A stretch of DNA of 64,000 nt from Dromiciops gliroides (GCF_019393635.1 NC_057867.1:52421143-52485142), one strand, 5' to 3'. Counted from the stretch's first letter, positions 31,661 to 42,189 are shown. Translations and numbers: made by a program. Notes: generated by a model not told the origin, from the letters alone.

Positions 31661-32355
31661 ATTTGAATACACTATAATTGCTAACAAAGAGGCATTTCAG
31701 CAGAGGCTTCCTACAGAAGGTAGCTCCAGAGCTGAACCTAGAGAGAAGCAGGAGCATTCTAGAGTTATTAGGTGTTTTCACATGAATTGACTGGTCATGT
31801 ATATAAGACAAGTTTTACCCCCATTTTATGGGTAAGGAAACTGAAAGTGAGAGATATGAATGAGGCTTGCCCTTGGGCACACAGCTAGCACATAGAAGAG
31901 CAGGAAGAACCCAGTGACTGATCCAAATCTGCAAAAAAATATAACCTGCTCTACTTCCCTTCTGAATGTCAATTCTGCTGTGTCTAAGAGGAGAATCCAT
32001 TGGGTGAGACTGAAAATGATTTTATGGGGACATGGCAGGAAGATGTTGGTGCTACTTCTCTTAGGATTGATGACTACCACGTGTCAGGAGCAAGTGGGAG
32101 GCCCCATGGCACAGTAGATGGGAGAGCTGACTGAAGCCAGGAGCCCTGAAGGATCAAGCCCTGCCTATGCCACATACAGGCTATGGCACCTGAGCAGTGA
32201 TCTAAGGAACTCAGAGACTACAAGTTGCAGGGAAACTGTCAAAGTGAATTTAGAGAAGGAGTTTCTTTTTCTGGGAATTGCCAGTACCAAGGAGATCACA
32301 GGTTCAGTTCCCATCCTAGTCCCTATGCTCATGAACAGGTTACCTAAGCAGGAAT
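31661..32355. other. No gene recognised; MIR relic at 31,805-31,930
   Basis: CCCCATTTTATGGGTAAGGA and GAGGCTTGCCCTTGGGCACA form a reversed MIR. ORFs of 60-85 codons on both strands overlap one another and show no motif. Confidence 0.4.
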
Positions 32356-32359
32356 CTGT

Positions 32360-32703
32360 TAACCATTTTCTGTGACTTGGACCCCTTTGTCAGTCTGGGG
32401 AAGCCTATATGGATCTCTTCTTAGAATCTGTTCCGTTGTTCACCCTTAGTTTTTGAAGCGGATCAATGACATCATGGGTTGATGTATATTAACTTGCTGG
32501 GGAATTGGATTCAAGTGAGGCAGAATTGCACAAAGTCATCGACCTCATATTTTTCAGTGCATACAATAAAATACATAGGATTACAAAGGAAACCAATTAT
32601 AGAGAAATAAAAATGTATTTTTTCCTATCTAGGTCACAGACTTCCTGAAATATATGAATGAATCTTAGGGGTTTCATGGACTGCGAATTAAGAACCCCTG
32701 ACT
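32360..32703. mobile_element. hAT-like element (GGGTTCTTAACCT family), internally expanded
   Basis: GTTAACCATTTTCTGTGACT at the left, ACATAGGATTACAAAGGAAA in the core (as in the 22.5- and 54.9-kb copies), AATTAAGAACCCCTGAC at the right. About 100 bp of unrelated sequence (32,430-32,530) lies inside. Confidence 0.65.
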
Positions 32704-33712
32704 TAGGCAATAATGGAGCCAAAACAGACTAATGTATAAGAGAGGGGCCAGTTCCATGATGATGAGGCATCAGAGAGTTTTGAAATCAACCTTGAAAACT
32801 CAAGATGCCTATTTCACATTTTGACTGAGTAGTTGATCCAGGAGTTCTGTTTCCCTAAAAGGAAATAGTGACCTTGAACATCCCCAATAATAACCAAACG
32901 TTCCTTGTACACTGTCCATTTAAAAGTCATGCTACTCACTATGATTCGACCTTACATGTGAATGCTGTAGGTTTAAGTGGGTTACCTTATATTTTCATGG
33001 GAATTTCCTTATTCTCCTCTGAAATTCAATCGGACCCCCAAGCCCTATAATCTGGGAAGCTGAATCAATCACTGGCATCCCTTCAAATCAATCTCTGCTT
33101 TATCTTTGTGCCCATCCCTTCTACTTTGAGGCAGAGCTGACCTAAGCCATTCCTGACACCTAAGGGAGATAAGTGACCATGTGTTATCTGTTTTCTTCTT
33201 CAAGTCATGCAGAAAAAATTCTACAGCTGATCCTGGAATCATAGAGACCTACAAGGACATCTAGTTCAACACCTTGTTTTTACAGATGAGGAAACTCTCT
33301 GTAGTAGGGGGTGATCCCAGAGTCTGTGCTCCATGGGAACCCCACTGCTATCCATCTTTTACTTCCCTTCTTTCTAATCTTTTTTCTTTATAGTCAGTTT
33401 AATTATGTGACTAATTATGTCTGTGGTAGCAGGCACTGTAGGAACAAGTTAATTTGGGGCTCGAAGGTTAGTTGAGTTACATTGACATATTAGTTCATTT
33501 GATTTCAGCAGTATGTTATAACTAAGGGCCCAGATTAAATTCCTTTTTTAACTCTAGCCAGTTTTGGGGAATATGAATAGCTCAGTATAAAAACAGCTCT
33601 ATTACTGTAAAAACAACCAAAAATACGTGCTCTGCCAATGGTGGGTTAATGGATTCATCTTTGTCTCTCAGCCAGTTGATTCTATACTTGGGAGCTGTTC
33701 TGCCTATAGGGT
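32704..33712. other. No gene or repeat recognised
   Basis: A short MIR-like trace at 33,235-33,300 (TTTTTACAGATGAGGAAACT) is the only signal. Several AT-rich stretches; largest ORF 60 codons. Confidence 0.4.
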
Positions 33713-33940
33713 AGGAGTTCTTAACCTGGGGTCATGGAATCCCAAGGGTTGCATGAGTAGATTTTAGAGGGGTCTGTGAATTTAAAAGATTATTAACCAT
33801 ATTTCAGTATAAGTGGTTCCCTTTATAATCCTATGTGTTTGTTTGTTTGGGTTTTTTGCATTTAAAACCATTATAGAAGTGTTCGTAGGTTTCACCAGAC
33901 TATCAAAGGGGTCCAGGACATAAAAAAAGTTTATGAATTC
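33713..33940. mobile_element. hAT-like element (GGGTTCTTAACCT family)
   Basis: Left end GGAGTTCTTAACCTGGGGTC and right portion CACCAGACTATCAAAGGGGT then TTTATGAATTCCTG. Its core differs from the 22.5-kb copy, so it may be a related subfamily. Confidence 0.6.
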
Positions 33941-33959
33941 CTGATGTGGGGAAATTCCC

Positions 33960-34020
33960 TCATTTTCTTTTCTTTTTTTATTAATAAATGTTTTTATTTA
34001 AAGTTTTGAATTCCAAATTC
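33960..34020 (-). mobile_element. L1 LINE 3' terminus, minus strand
   Basis: TTTTTTTATTAATAAATG and AAAGTTTTGAATTCCAAATT correspond to the A-rich 3' end of marsupial-type L1 in reverse. Confidence 0.45.
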
Positions 34021-34384
34021 TATCCCTCATTTTCAAGAGGAAGAAACTCAGACCTACAGAGATAAAATGAACTCAAGCTCTCCATTCTCTTTGTTTTAGC
34101 TTCACTTGTTCTGCTCTCCATCTTGGACCCCATGACCAGCCATTTCGATGAGAAGCTTGCTGCTTTCTCACCTTCTCTCTCACTGAGACACTCCACATTA
34201 TGGCTGGATCCTTGATTGCTCAAGGATCCCTTAACATTCCCCATGCTTTTCTTACTTTTCATGCCTTTGGCTTTTGACCTTAAATGACCTTCTTTCACGT
34301 CTCCTACCTGTCTACCCCCAGCCAAAAGCAGAGTCTTTCCAAGCAACATTTGACTCATTCAAGTTCCAGATAAATTAAATCATT

Positions 34385-34640
34385 TGGAACTTTACTTTTC
34401 ATTCAAGGCCTAGCCCAAATGTCACCTTCTTTATGAAAACCTTTCCTGAACCTTCTAAGCCAAAGTAATTTCTCTGTCCTTTTCATCTTCTTAACACTTT
34501 CTATATGCATCCAAGTATTTGTCTCATTCTGCCTTGGATTAGAGTTATTTACATATATGCTATCTATAAAGGTAAGCTCCTTGAGGGCAGGGCCTGTCTT
34601 GTTCCTTTTTGTGTGCCTCTAAGTGCTTAGGCCTGGAGTC
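34385..34640 (+). mobile_element. L2 LINE 3' end
   Basis: TTCAAGGCCTAGCCCAAATG, AAACCTTTCCTGAACCTTCT and GTAAGCTCCTTGAGGGCAGG are in canonical L2 order. The 112-codon minus-strand ORF to its left (34,020-34,358) is not supported as a gene. Confidence 0.75.
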
Positions 34641-34835
34641 AGGAAGACTCCATCTTCCTAAATTCAAATCTGGCCTCAGGCACTTAGTAGCTGGGTGACC
34701 TTGGGCAAGTTACTTCACCTCATTGCCTCAGTTTCCTCATCTGTAAAATTATCTGGAGAAGGAAATGGCAAACCACTCCACAATCTCTGCCAAGAAGTCC
34801 CCAAAAGTGATCACAGAGAAAGAGTCAAACACAAA
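34625..34835 (+). mobile_element. Family B SINE, 5'-truncated
   Basis: Starts within the head (CCTGGAGTCAGGAAGACTC) and runs through GAGAAGGAAATGGCAAACCA to an AGAGTCAAACAC end. Confidence 0.8.
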
Positions 34836-35065
34836 GTTGCTGTGCTCTATGAGCAAAGCAGAACTGAAATGGCTAAAAAAGAAACTTGCAATGAGTAGAT
34901 TTAGAGAATCCACCTCAAATGGACTATCCATGCCCGTCTTGTGGTAGTGCCTTCTGAGCTTACATTGGTCTGTTCGGCCACAGTTGGACACATTGTAATT
35001 TGACTCTAACATAGTGATGTCATTTTGGTCCTTTTTGAAAATGAAGGACAACACCCACAGAGAAA
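34836..35065 (+). mobile_element. Non-LTR retrotransposon 3' end with zinc-knuckle-like C-terminus
   Basis: Frames read VLYEQSRTEMAKKETCNE and then DYPCPSCGSAF, a stop, and AYIGLFGHSWTHC, a C-x2-C ... H-x4-C arrangement. Such a finger closes the ORF of some RTE-type LINEs. It ends TGAAAATGAAGGACAACACC. A reversed copy of the same end lies at 47.34-47.43 kb. Confidence 0.5.
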
Positions 35066-35709
35066 CAAAATTTGGCTCAACAGCAACAAACATTGCCTAA
35101 TAGTTGGAGCTGTCTCCAAATAGAAGAAAGAGCCACCTTGTTGAATAAATGTGTTCCTACCACTGGAGGTTTAAAAACAGAGATCCATGACCATTTTTCA
35201 TTGATGGGGTTGGACTTGACAGCCTCTCGGGTCTCTTCTGGCTCTTTAGAGTCTAAGATCATTACATATTTGAAGATACATTGAGATGTAGCCATAGTTG
35301 GTTTGGAATTTTAAACATCTTAGGGGCTTTCTTCCCCTAAAGGACTCAAACTTTCCATTTATAGAATCCAATAATTTTTCACAATGTTTATGCATCCCCC
35401 TTTGACAACAATTCAGTCCTGCAAAGCAACTCTTGTGCAGAGAGTGCCATGATCAATTCTTGCGAAAAGCCAAGTGTAGGCACACGTGTTTCTTTCCCTC
35501 CTGGTGATCAGCCTAGGAAGCTCCATGTTTTCTGTACATCAAAAAGAAGCCAAAAGGCCAAGTGAATTACATACATGGCTATTTCTTTTTTAAAAATCAT
35601 CAATAACAACATTTTAGACATTTTTTGGCTTCAGTGTTTTTTTGGTTTGATTTTTGCATCATTGTCTCCTCCCAGTTACTCCCTCTAACCCATATAGAAC
35701 TTTCCCTTT
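35066..35709. other. No gene seen; L3-like tail near 35,150-35,260
   Basis: CACTGGAGGTTTAAAAACAG and GGTTGGACTTGACAGCCTCT recall the L3/CR1 3' end. The rest is unassigned. Confidence 0.4.
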
Positions 35710-35725
35710 CTACAAAGAGAAATAG

Positions 35726-35924
35726 GGGCAGCTAGGTGGCACAGTGGATAGAGCACCGGCCCTGGAGTCAGGAGGACCTGAGTTTAAATCCAGCCTCAGA
35801 CACTTAACACTTACTAGCTGTGTGACCCTGGGCAAGTCACTTAACCCCAATTGCCTCACTAAAAACAAAAACAAAAACAAAAACAAAAACAAAAACAAAA
35901 ACAAAAACAAAAACAAACCTATCA
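35726..35924 (+). mobile_element. Family A CORE-SINE with expanded (AAAAAC)n tail
   Basis: Exact 16-bp duplication CTACAAAGAGAAATAG at 35,710-35,725 and 35,925-35,940. Its tail contains about nine AAAAAC units (35,862-35,916), an example of a SINE tail maturing into a microsatellite. Confidence 0.95.
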
Positions 35925-35940
35925 CTACAAAGAGAAATAG

Positions 35941-36329
35941 CCAAGCTCAATCAATTGAAACTTCAACCAAGTCTGACAGTAATATATCACTACTGCCCCA
36001 CCTCTATTGAGGAGAGGTTGCATCATCAGTCATCCTAAAGCAGGACCAGCTAGTTCATTCACATGAATTCAGATATCTTTTGGTCTGGCCCCCATTGCAG
36101 ATGTGTAATAATTTCATGGAGGGAAGGAAAGAGGGAAGATGGTCTCTGTTTTTGATGCCGGATGACCTCTGACAATAGATATGGCTGGCTAGCAGCAGCT
36201 CCAAAGCTAGTTGGCTAGCCACAGTAAAGCCAGTGCCAAGCAGTCTCATTGCCCTCAGCAGCTGTGGCTACAGTTCTCCCCCCCAACCCAGGCATTTCCT
36301 CAGCTCCATTTTCTTCATGAGACTATGTC
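35941..36329. other. No gene or repeat recognised
   Basis: Unassigned sequence. It leads directly into the pyrimidine tract. Confidence 0.4.
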
Positions 36330-36962
36330 TAGGAGGTGTCTCTGTCTTCAGATCTCTGTATTTCTGTGTCTCTGTGTCTCTATTTCTGTTACAGTATCTA
36401 TGTCTCTGTGTCTTTATCTTTGTCTCAGGTGTCTCCATGTCTCTGTGTTTCTGTCTGTCTCTTATTGTCTCTCTGTGCACAAGTTGATCTCTGTATCTAT
36501 GGTTCTGTCTCTGTCTATATCTCTATGTCTCTGACTTTGTGTCTCCATTTCTCTGTCACTATGTCATTCTGCCTCTGTCTATCTTTTACTGTCTTTTTGT
36601 GTTTGCCTCTCTCTGTTTCTATCTATCTATCTCTCTTTTTCTCTGTTTCTTTATCTCTTGTCTCTCGGTTTCTGTCTCTGTCTCTCTCCCTGCCTCCGTG
36701 TCTTTTTCTACCTGTCTGCCTGTCTGTCTCTCTTACTGTCTGTGTGTCTGTTTCTCTGTGTTTCTCTGTCTCTGTCAATATGTCTCTTTCTCTGTCTCTG
36801 TGCCGGCGTATATCTCTCTCTGTGTCTTGGCTCTATCTCTTGGTTTCTCTTCCTCTGTCTCTCTCTGACTGGGTTTTTCTCTGTGTCTGTGTTTCTATGC
36901 CTCTGTCTCTCTGCTTCTGCCTGTATCTCTCTCTTTTCGTGTGTGTCTGTCTTCCTCTCCCT
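36330..36962. repeat. 630-bp (TCTCTGTG)n-like pyrimidine-rich tract
   Basis: Almost entirely TCTCTG, TGTCTC and TTTCTG words with a strong strand asymmetry (C/T rich, purines mostly G after T). All three plus frames stay open for 84-216 codons because the words cannot form stop codons. The apparent Ser/Leu/Cys/Val proteins are artefacts. Confidence 0.95.
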
Positions 36963-37423
36963 AGTAGATTTGGGGACTCCTCCTGATCCTAGTTTCCTCT
37001 GAGGAGGGGAATTGTTTTCTATCTCTTTAAGGGAAACAAACCCTCCCTTTCTCAGTCATCTTCCATGTTGCTAATAATCCCATTAGCTTGTGTTGGTGCC
37101 CACCAGATTAATCTCATGGGAATTGGATCTATGGAATGGAAGTTTAAACTACAGCCATTTTTTTGGATGAGCAGCTGAGAAAATTGTCTCACTCCTCTCT
37201 ATACAGAAGGGAAGGAGGTTAACAGGGTAGGGGATACTTTGGACTGGGCTCTTGTCACTGGGCAAAGGGAAAGCAAAGACTTTGGACCACCTAGGCATGC
37301 CTCTTCCAATGCTATTCTCTGCTTCTGCTGCTGAACTCGGCCTCAGTAAGACCCTATTGGGATACTTCAGGGGGTCAAAATTTGGTCAGAGTCAAGGGGC
37401 TCCCATTAAAATGTTCAGGTAGG
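36963..37423. other. Unique stretch upstream of repeats
   Basis: No transposon signature. It contains GCTAATAATCCCATTAGCTT, homeodomain-core-like on both strands, which may be chance. Confidence 0.35.
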
Positions 37424-37675
37424 GCAACTAGGGGGCACAGGGACTGGAATCAGGAAGACCTGAGTTCTTATCCAGCCTCAGCCACTTATTAGCTGTGTGA
37501 CCCTGGGCAAGTCACTTTACCTCTGACTACCTCAGTTTCTTCAACTATAAAATGGGAATAATGATAGCAATCCCTGCAGGATTGTTGGGAGCATCCAATG
37601 AGATACTTGTAAAGTGTTTAGCACAGGGCCTGGCATGTAGTAGGTGCTATATACATGTTAGGTCTTATTATTAAT
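37424..37675 (+). mobile_element. Family C (MIR-like) SINE, full length
   Basis: GGGCAACTAGGGGGCACAGG head, GGCAAGTCACTTTACCTCTG, AAATGGGAATAATGATAGCA and a CTTATTATTAA end. Confidence 0.8.
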
Positions 37676-37818
37676 CTCCTTCTGTTCACCTGGCCATATT
37701 ATCCCTTTCACTCTGCCCATTGATTCCCCACTCCTTGTCCCCCTTTAAACTGGAATTGAAGAGATAGGGAGCAATGAAACTGTCTCTACCTGACCAACAG
37801 AAAGTCACAGGGAACTGA
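37676..37818. other. Spacer downstream of the minus-strand gene
   Basis: No feature recognised. On the minus strand it follows the predicted cleavage zone of the gene at 38 kb. Confidence 0.4.
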
Positions 37819-37819
37819 G

Positions 37820-37849
37820 AGGTTTCACACATGGTCACTTTATTTTATT
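37820..37849 (-). terminator. Polyadenylation signals and cleavage zone of the 38-kb gene
   Basis: The minus strand carries two AATAAA hexamers overlapping by one base (37,849-37,844 and 37,844-37,839). They lie about 145 nt after the stop codon. A T/G-rich stretch (CTGTGACTTTCTGTTGG) follows at about 37,812-37,796, fitting a downstream element. The signals belong to no recognised repeat. Confidence 0.65.
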
Positions 37850-37992
37850 ATCAACAAATTGAGTGGGTGTTCGTGCATGGAAGTGCAGTGATACTCGGTG
37901 CTCCAGATGGGCTGAGATCAGGTCTACCCCAAAGTTCACTGGCACAGCTTTCCTTTTTCCTGTTTCATGGGACCATGGTGCTCAGGAGCACC

Positions 37993-38670
37993 TTACAGCT
38001 CCTGCTTTTCTCTCTTCACTTTATGGGCCCTGCCAGGAATCTGACGCCGGTGGAATCTGGGGGAAGGCCTCTTGCAGTAGGTGAGGTCAGCCCTGGTACT
38101 CATTGGGTCAGAGGTCTGTTGGCACCCTGGAAGAATAGGAGCGTAAGGCTCATAGGGAACAGCAGTGGAATGGAAACCCCACCATGTCTTGACCTGCTTT
38201 CGGATGGAAAAAGTTATCATGATCTGGGTCCATTGATAGACCAGAACCCAGAACTTGTCCAGGTATTCGAGAAGCGAAGTGAAGAGAAGCTGTCTTGTGG
38301 TTTTATCCAGAATGCTCTTGCAGGCATTACTGTTCTTTTGGCAGAAGATGACTAAGCCAATGTATGCCTGCTGGGTCCAGTCGAAAAGGACCTTTCCTTG
38401 TTTCTGCCTCAGTTCCCTCCACAGGGACAGGTTGCATCTTTGGCTCCAGTGAAACAGGGTAGAAAGGAACCACCAGAAGTAGGTCCTCAGCACATGCAGG
38501 GTCTTCATCAGAGCTAGGTGCATGGGGATCAGAAGCTCCAGAGAGAGTACCTGGGTCACTAGGATGATCAGCTCCCTACCTTCCTGCAGGCTTCCCAAGA
38601 TGTAGAATCCAATCACAAAAATGGAGAGATAGTGGGAGGCCACATCCTGTATAGCTGTAGAGAAGTCCAT
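37993..38670 (-). CDS. Uncharacterised 225-residue Trp-rich, probably membrane-associated protein
   Basis: This is the only ORF here with gene architecture. The ATG (CTCCATGG context, G at +4 but T at -3) lies 22 nt inside an exon that begins after a pyrimidine-rich TTTATTGTTTGTTCCAG acceptor. An in-frame TGA between acceptor and ATG fixes the start. The stop is TAA, followed by about 170 nt of 3' UTR with twin AATAAA signals. Residues 10-28 and 33-61 are hydrophobic and could span a membrane. Shorter hydrophobic runs lie at 63-75, 102-110 and 139-155. Nine tryptophans include pairs at 66-67 and 163-164. The segment 165-197 is Pro/Ser/Thr-rich, and the last 28 residues hold ten Lys/Arg. No catalytic motif is visible. 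I do not recognise the family; a rapidly evolving tissue-restricted membrane protein is a guess. Translation, length and termination are seen; membrane location and function are inferred. Confidence 0.65.
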   Translation of the reverse strand: MDFSTAIQDVASHYLSIFVIGFYILGSLQEGRELIILVTQVLSLELLIPMHLALMKTLHVLRTYFWWFLSTLFHWSQRCNLSLWRELRQKQGKVLFDWTQQAYIGLVIFCQKNSNACKSILDKTTRQLLFTSLLEYLDKFWVLVYQWTQIMITFSIRKQVKTWWGFHSTAVPYEPYAPILPGCQQTSDPMSTRADLTYCKRPSPRFHRRQIPGRAHKVKREKQEL

Positions 38671-38692
38671 GGAGATTTTTCACCCAGAGGGC

Positions 38693-38722
38693 CTGGAACA
38701 AACAATAAATGATGAATAGTGA
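38693..38722 (-). promoter_or_regulatory. Splice acceptor of the 38-kb gene
   Basis: On the minus strand, CACTATTCATCATTTATTG then TTTGTTCCAG ends at 38,693. It has a branch-point-like CTATTCAT and a T-rich run. The exon would start at 38,692 with GCCCTCTGGG. It implies at least one upstream noncoding exon at higher coordinates, which I could not place. Confidence 0.45.
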
Positions 38723-38960
38723 GAAGGGAGGCTTTTGCCAGGCCCTGGAAATTACTCTTTTTAGGGCATCACCCTCTTTGGTGGTACAGGGTTAAGAGAG
38801 GCCCTTGCTCCAGGGCTCACTACTTTGGTATCTAGCAGGCACAAGACTGAGCTCAAATCACCACTTCATGCCCCTTAGTATATCTGTTATCCTCACGATA
38901 GGTGGTCACAAAAGCCCTGAAAATGACACCATACCAATATTGATTATAAAAGAAACATGG

Positions 38961-39109
38961 AGGGGCAGCTAGGTGGCGCAGTGGATAAAGCACCAGCCCT
39001 GGATTCAGGAGACCTGACTTCAAATCCGGTCTCAGACACTTGACTCTTACTAGCTGTGTGACCCTGGGCAAGTCACTTAACCTTCATGGCCCCACAAAAA
39101 ACCCAACAA
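38961..39109 (+). mobile_element. Family A CORE-SINE
   Basis: 8-bp duplication AAACATGG at 38,953-38,960 and 39,110-39,117. It lies in the presumed upstream intron or flank of the 38-kb gene, opposite to its direction. Confidence 0.92.
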
Positions 39110-39254
39110 AAACATGGCAAGTCCTTAATGTTGCTCATGTAAGCCCCTGTGAACTCTCTGGGCCTCAGTTTCCCCATATATAAAATGAGGGAGGTTTTGG
39201 TAGGTGACCAATAAAGCTCCTTCTAATGCTAAGTCCTAATGATCCCATGTCCAA

Positions 39255-39635
39255 AACCAAGCTCATTGACATTTTCTCTAAACTTGCTCCCTTTCTGACT
39301 TTACTATTTCTGTCTGTGGTGCAGATATTCACTAGACTGTCTGGTTTCTAACCTAACTCTTTCCTCTTCTTCACCTCTTAAATTTTATCAATAGCTAAGA
39401 CTTGTGTGTTCTGCCTCTTTGACATGTCTTCCATTCATCCCCTTTTTTCCTATTCTGACTGTGAATATCTTAAAGTAGTATGTGTGTTCTTTCCCACAAT
39501 AGAATGTTACTCTCCTTTGAGGGCAGGGTTAGGTTTTTGTGGTGGTTGTTTAGTGTGACCCTTGTAGACCCCAGTGCCTAGAACGTACTAGACATTGAAT
39601 CAATGCTTGTTGGCTGACTGATTGCTAGTGAAGGA
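39255..39635 (+). mobile_element. L2 LINE 3' fragment
   Basis: GCTCCCTTTCTGACTTTACT, CCTTTGAGGGCAGGGTTAGG and the terminal ATCAATGCTTGTTGGCTGAC. Confidence 0.7.
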
Positions 39636-40107
39636 ATATGGAGATGGTAAGAAAGACCTTGGATGGATTCAATGCATTAAAGTCACAAGGACCAGATAAG
39701 CCACATCCCAACACACGGAAAGAACCAACCAGCAGGTTTGAATAACTGAGTACTTGTTGTTGATTTTTGAAAGACTATGCAAAATAGAAGAGAGACTGCA
39801 AGATTGGAGAAGGGTAAATATCCTGATTTGAAAAAAGAGGGGGAAAAAACAACTTGAAGAGAGAGGGGAAAAGTCTGTCAAACAGTCCAAGCAGTTTGAA
39901 TTCTATTCTTGGCAAAATTCTAGAAAGTATTTAAAGGGCTAGTATGTGAGCATTTAGAAAGGGAAGGAGGACTCACTAAAGGTCAACATGTGTCCATAAA
40001 GAAGACATTTTGCCCAACTAAGCCCCTTTCCCTTGTTGGAGAAAGGTCCTCGACTGGGAAGTCAAGAATCAATCAATCACCATTTGCTGAGAGCCATCTA
40101 TGTATGT

Positions 40108-40341
40108 AAAAGGCAGCTAGGTGGTGCTGCAATAGATAGGCTTGGAATCAGGGAGACATGAGTTCAAATTCAGCTGCAGACATTTACTAGCTTTGGGCAA
40201 ATCAGGTCACTTTGTTTACCTCAGTTTATTCATGTGTAAAATGAGCTGGAGAAGGAAATGGCAAACCACTCCAGTATCTTTGCCAAGAAAACCCCAAATG
40301 GGGTCATGAAGAATCAGATACAACTGTAATGGCCAAACAAC
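40108..40341 (+). mobile_element. Family B SINE inside L3/CR1
   Basis: GGCAGCTAGGTGGTGCTGCA head, GAAGGAAATGGCAAACCACT, CTTTGCCAAGAAAACCCC. A reversed L2 tip (CAATCAATCACCATTTGCTG) abuts its left end. Confidence 0.88.
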
Positions 40342-40975
40342 TTACGTATGTGCTCTCGCTGCCAAATGCAGTGAGTGGGTGACTGTGCAAACCCCTCTGC
40401 AACCACCTATTACCTGCGTTCATGTCTGGTTGTCACTCATGAAAAAGGTGGTTTGGCAGCTGCGGCAGGAGGCTAGGCTCACCATGGTGAGGGTTCCTCA
40501 AGCTGCTGTAGGTTGGAAACACTTTTGCCTGTATGATGTACAACACAACCCCCTACTGCCTCTGGGATCTTCAAATACAGATCCTTTTAGGCCCCCCCAA
40601 GTCTGTTTCATTCCCCTGGTAAGAGTTACTTAAGTTCCTTTGAAAGATGCCCTAATCTGGTTTTTATATTTGGATTTGGGCAATGATGTGAGGGAATGGG
40701 AATTGTAACTATTCAGAAGAGAGAGAATTCAAAAGTCAGTACAGAAGCTGAGTCGTATAACAGTGTGCCAGGTTAATCATACAAATGTCTGCTTTTGTCA
40801 GACCTTCTATTTGTCCATCTATCTATCCATCTATCCATCCATCTATATATGTATATTTCCAAATTTTAATTGATTTGGTTTGTACACTGGCAAGAATACA
40901 ACAATAAATTATTCAGTTTAGAATATTTTTTTCAAAAAAGAGCTTAATATGGTCTAGGCACTGTGCTGGAAAGTA
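40342..40975. other. No gene seen; tetranucleotide repeat at 40,812-40,858
   Basis: The 84-codon ORF at 40,379-40,633 shows no motif. A (TCTA/TCCA)n run follows a stretch of unassigned AT-rich sequence. Confidence 0.4.
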
Positions 40976-41079
40976 GTAAATACATTATACCTAGATTTTA
41001 GCAAAGTATTTGACAAAGTCTCTTATGTATCCTCACAGATAAGAGAGAGAAAGAAAGAGACGATACAGTTAGGTATGTG

Positions 41080-41735
41080 GAAGGAAATAGTCTAGATCCT
41101 ATGTTTAGCTGAATTTTGTTGGAGGTACCATTATTAGTGTACCAGCAATTTGTTTGGAAAGAAATTCTGGTCAAAAGAGTTTCCCTTGGTTAATCAGAGA
41201 ACTGCTTGCCCCCTTTCTTTAGGGATTTCAAAAGGTCTCTCACCTTCATTTGGCTCTGGGGTTTTTGGAGAGGAGTGGTCCGGAGGAGTGCTGGCATTGA
41301 AACCTAAGTCACCATACCAAGAAGTGTGGAAAAAACAATCTCTACTCTGTGTTTAGCTTTAGTATGTCAGACACATTTATTATTTTACAAGCAGATTGCT
41401 TTGGAGAAAAATTCTGGACAACAGAAGACCCCATGCTAGTCAGAATTCCTTTTTACTCAAGCAATTTCTGACTCACATTTATAGCAATCATGAAACAAAA
41501 GATGAAGAAATTTCATAGTAACTAAAGGGACAAAAGCACACAGTTTTCAGTAATGATTTTGTCATATTTATCATAATGGAACTATAGTAGACACAGCCTT
41601 GGGAAGATCTGGTTAAGAGATCTATTTTGTGAAGAATTAGGGACATTCCTGAATTCTAATTTGTCCAGTGATTCAAGAGAAACCAAGGACACTGTTGCAA
41701 GCCCTAATTCTTATTTTTTGCAACATAATCGAGGC
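41080..41735. other. Unidentified insert within L3/CR1 with a diverged internal duplication
   Basis: TTTGGAAAGAAATTCTGGTC (41,153) and CTTTGGAGAAAAATTCTGGA (41,399) mark two similar segments about 246 bp apart. No known transposon ends were found. Confidence 0.35.
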
Positions 41736-42189
41736 TTAAATTCCATAGTGTTCTACAAGTGGTTTTGGAGCTGTTTTAATGATAAGATGCAAAGAGTGGT
41801 CATGAGTGGCTCACTGTTAATATGAAAGGTCTCTAGTAGAATGTCCCAAAGATCTTTCCTTGGCCTTATGCTGTTCAACATCAACAACTCAGATAAAGCA
41901 TAGAAGTCACATTTGTCAGATTTTCAAATGGCATGAATTTGGAAGGGCTTGCTAACACATGTTGAGTGTCAGACTTAGAATCCCAAAAGATCTTTATAGG
42001 CTATAGCAATGAGCCAAATGGAATATAATGAAATTTAATAGGGATAAATCTAAAATACTACATTGTATTTTAAAAATCATCTATGGAAGAAGAGGATGGA
42101 GGCATGGTTAATGCATATGAAAAAGATCTAAAAGTCTTAGTGGACTTCAGGATCAAAATGAGTAAACAGTATTATAGGGAAACCCCAAA

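Noticed and set aside
34020..34358. 112-codon Ser/Lys-rich minus ORF
   Set aside because: No motif or transcript signals. It abuts an L2 3' end, and its lysine content follows the T-rich opposite strand.
36233..37002. ORFs of 216, 114, 109, 107 and 84 codons
   Set aside because: They read the pyrimidine tract in several frames. Composition is only that of TCTCTG words.
37831..38355. 174-codon plus ORF opposite the 38-kb gene
   Set aside because: It is antisense to the better-supported minus ORF, starts in the minus-strand polyadenylation region and has no signals of its own.
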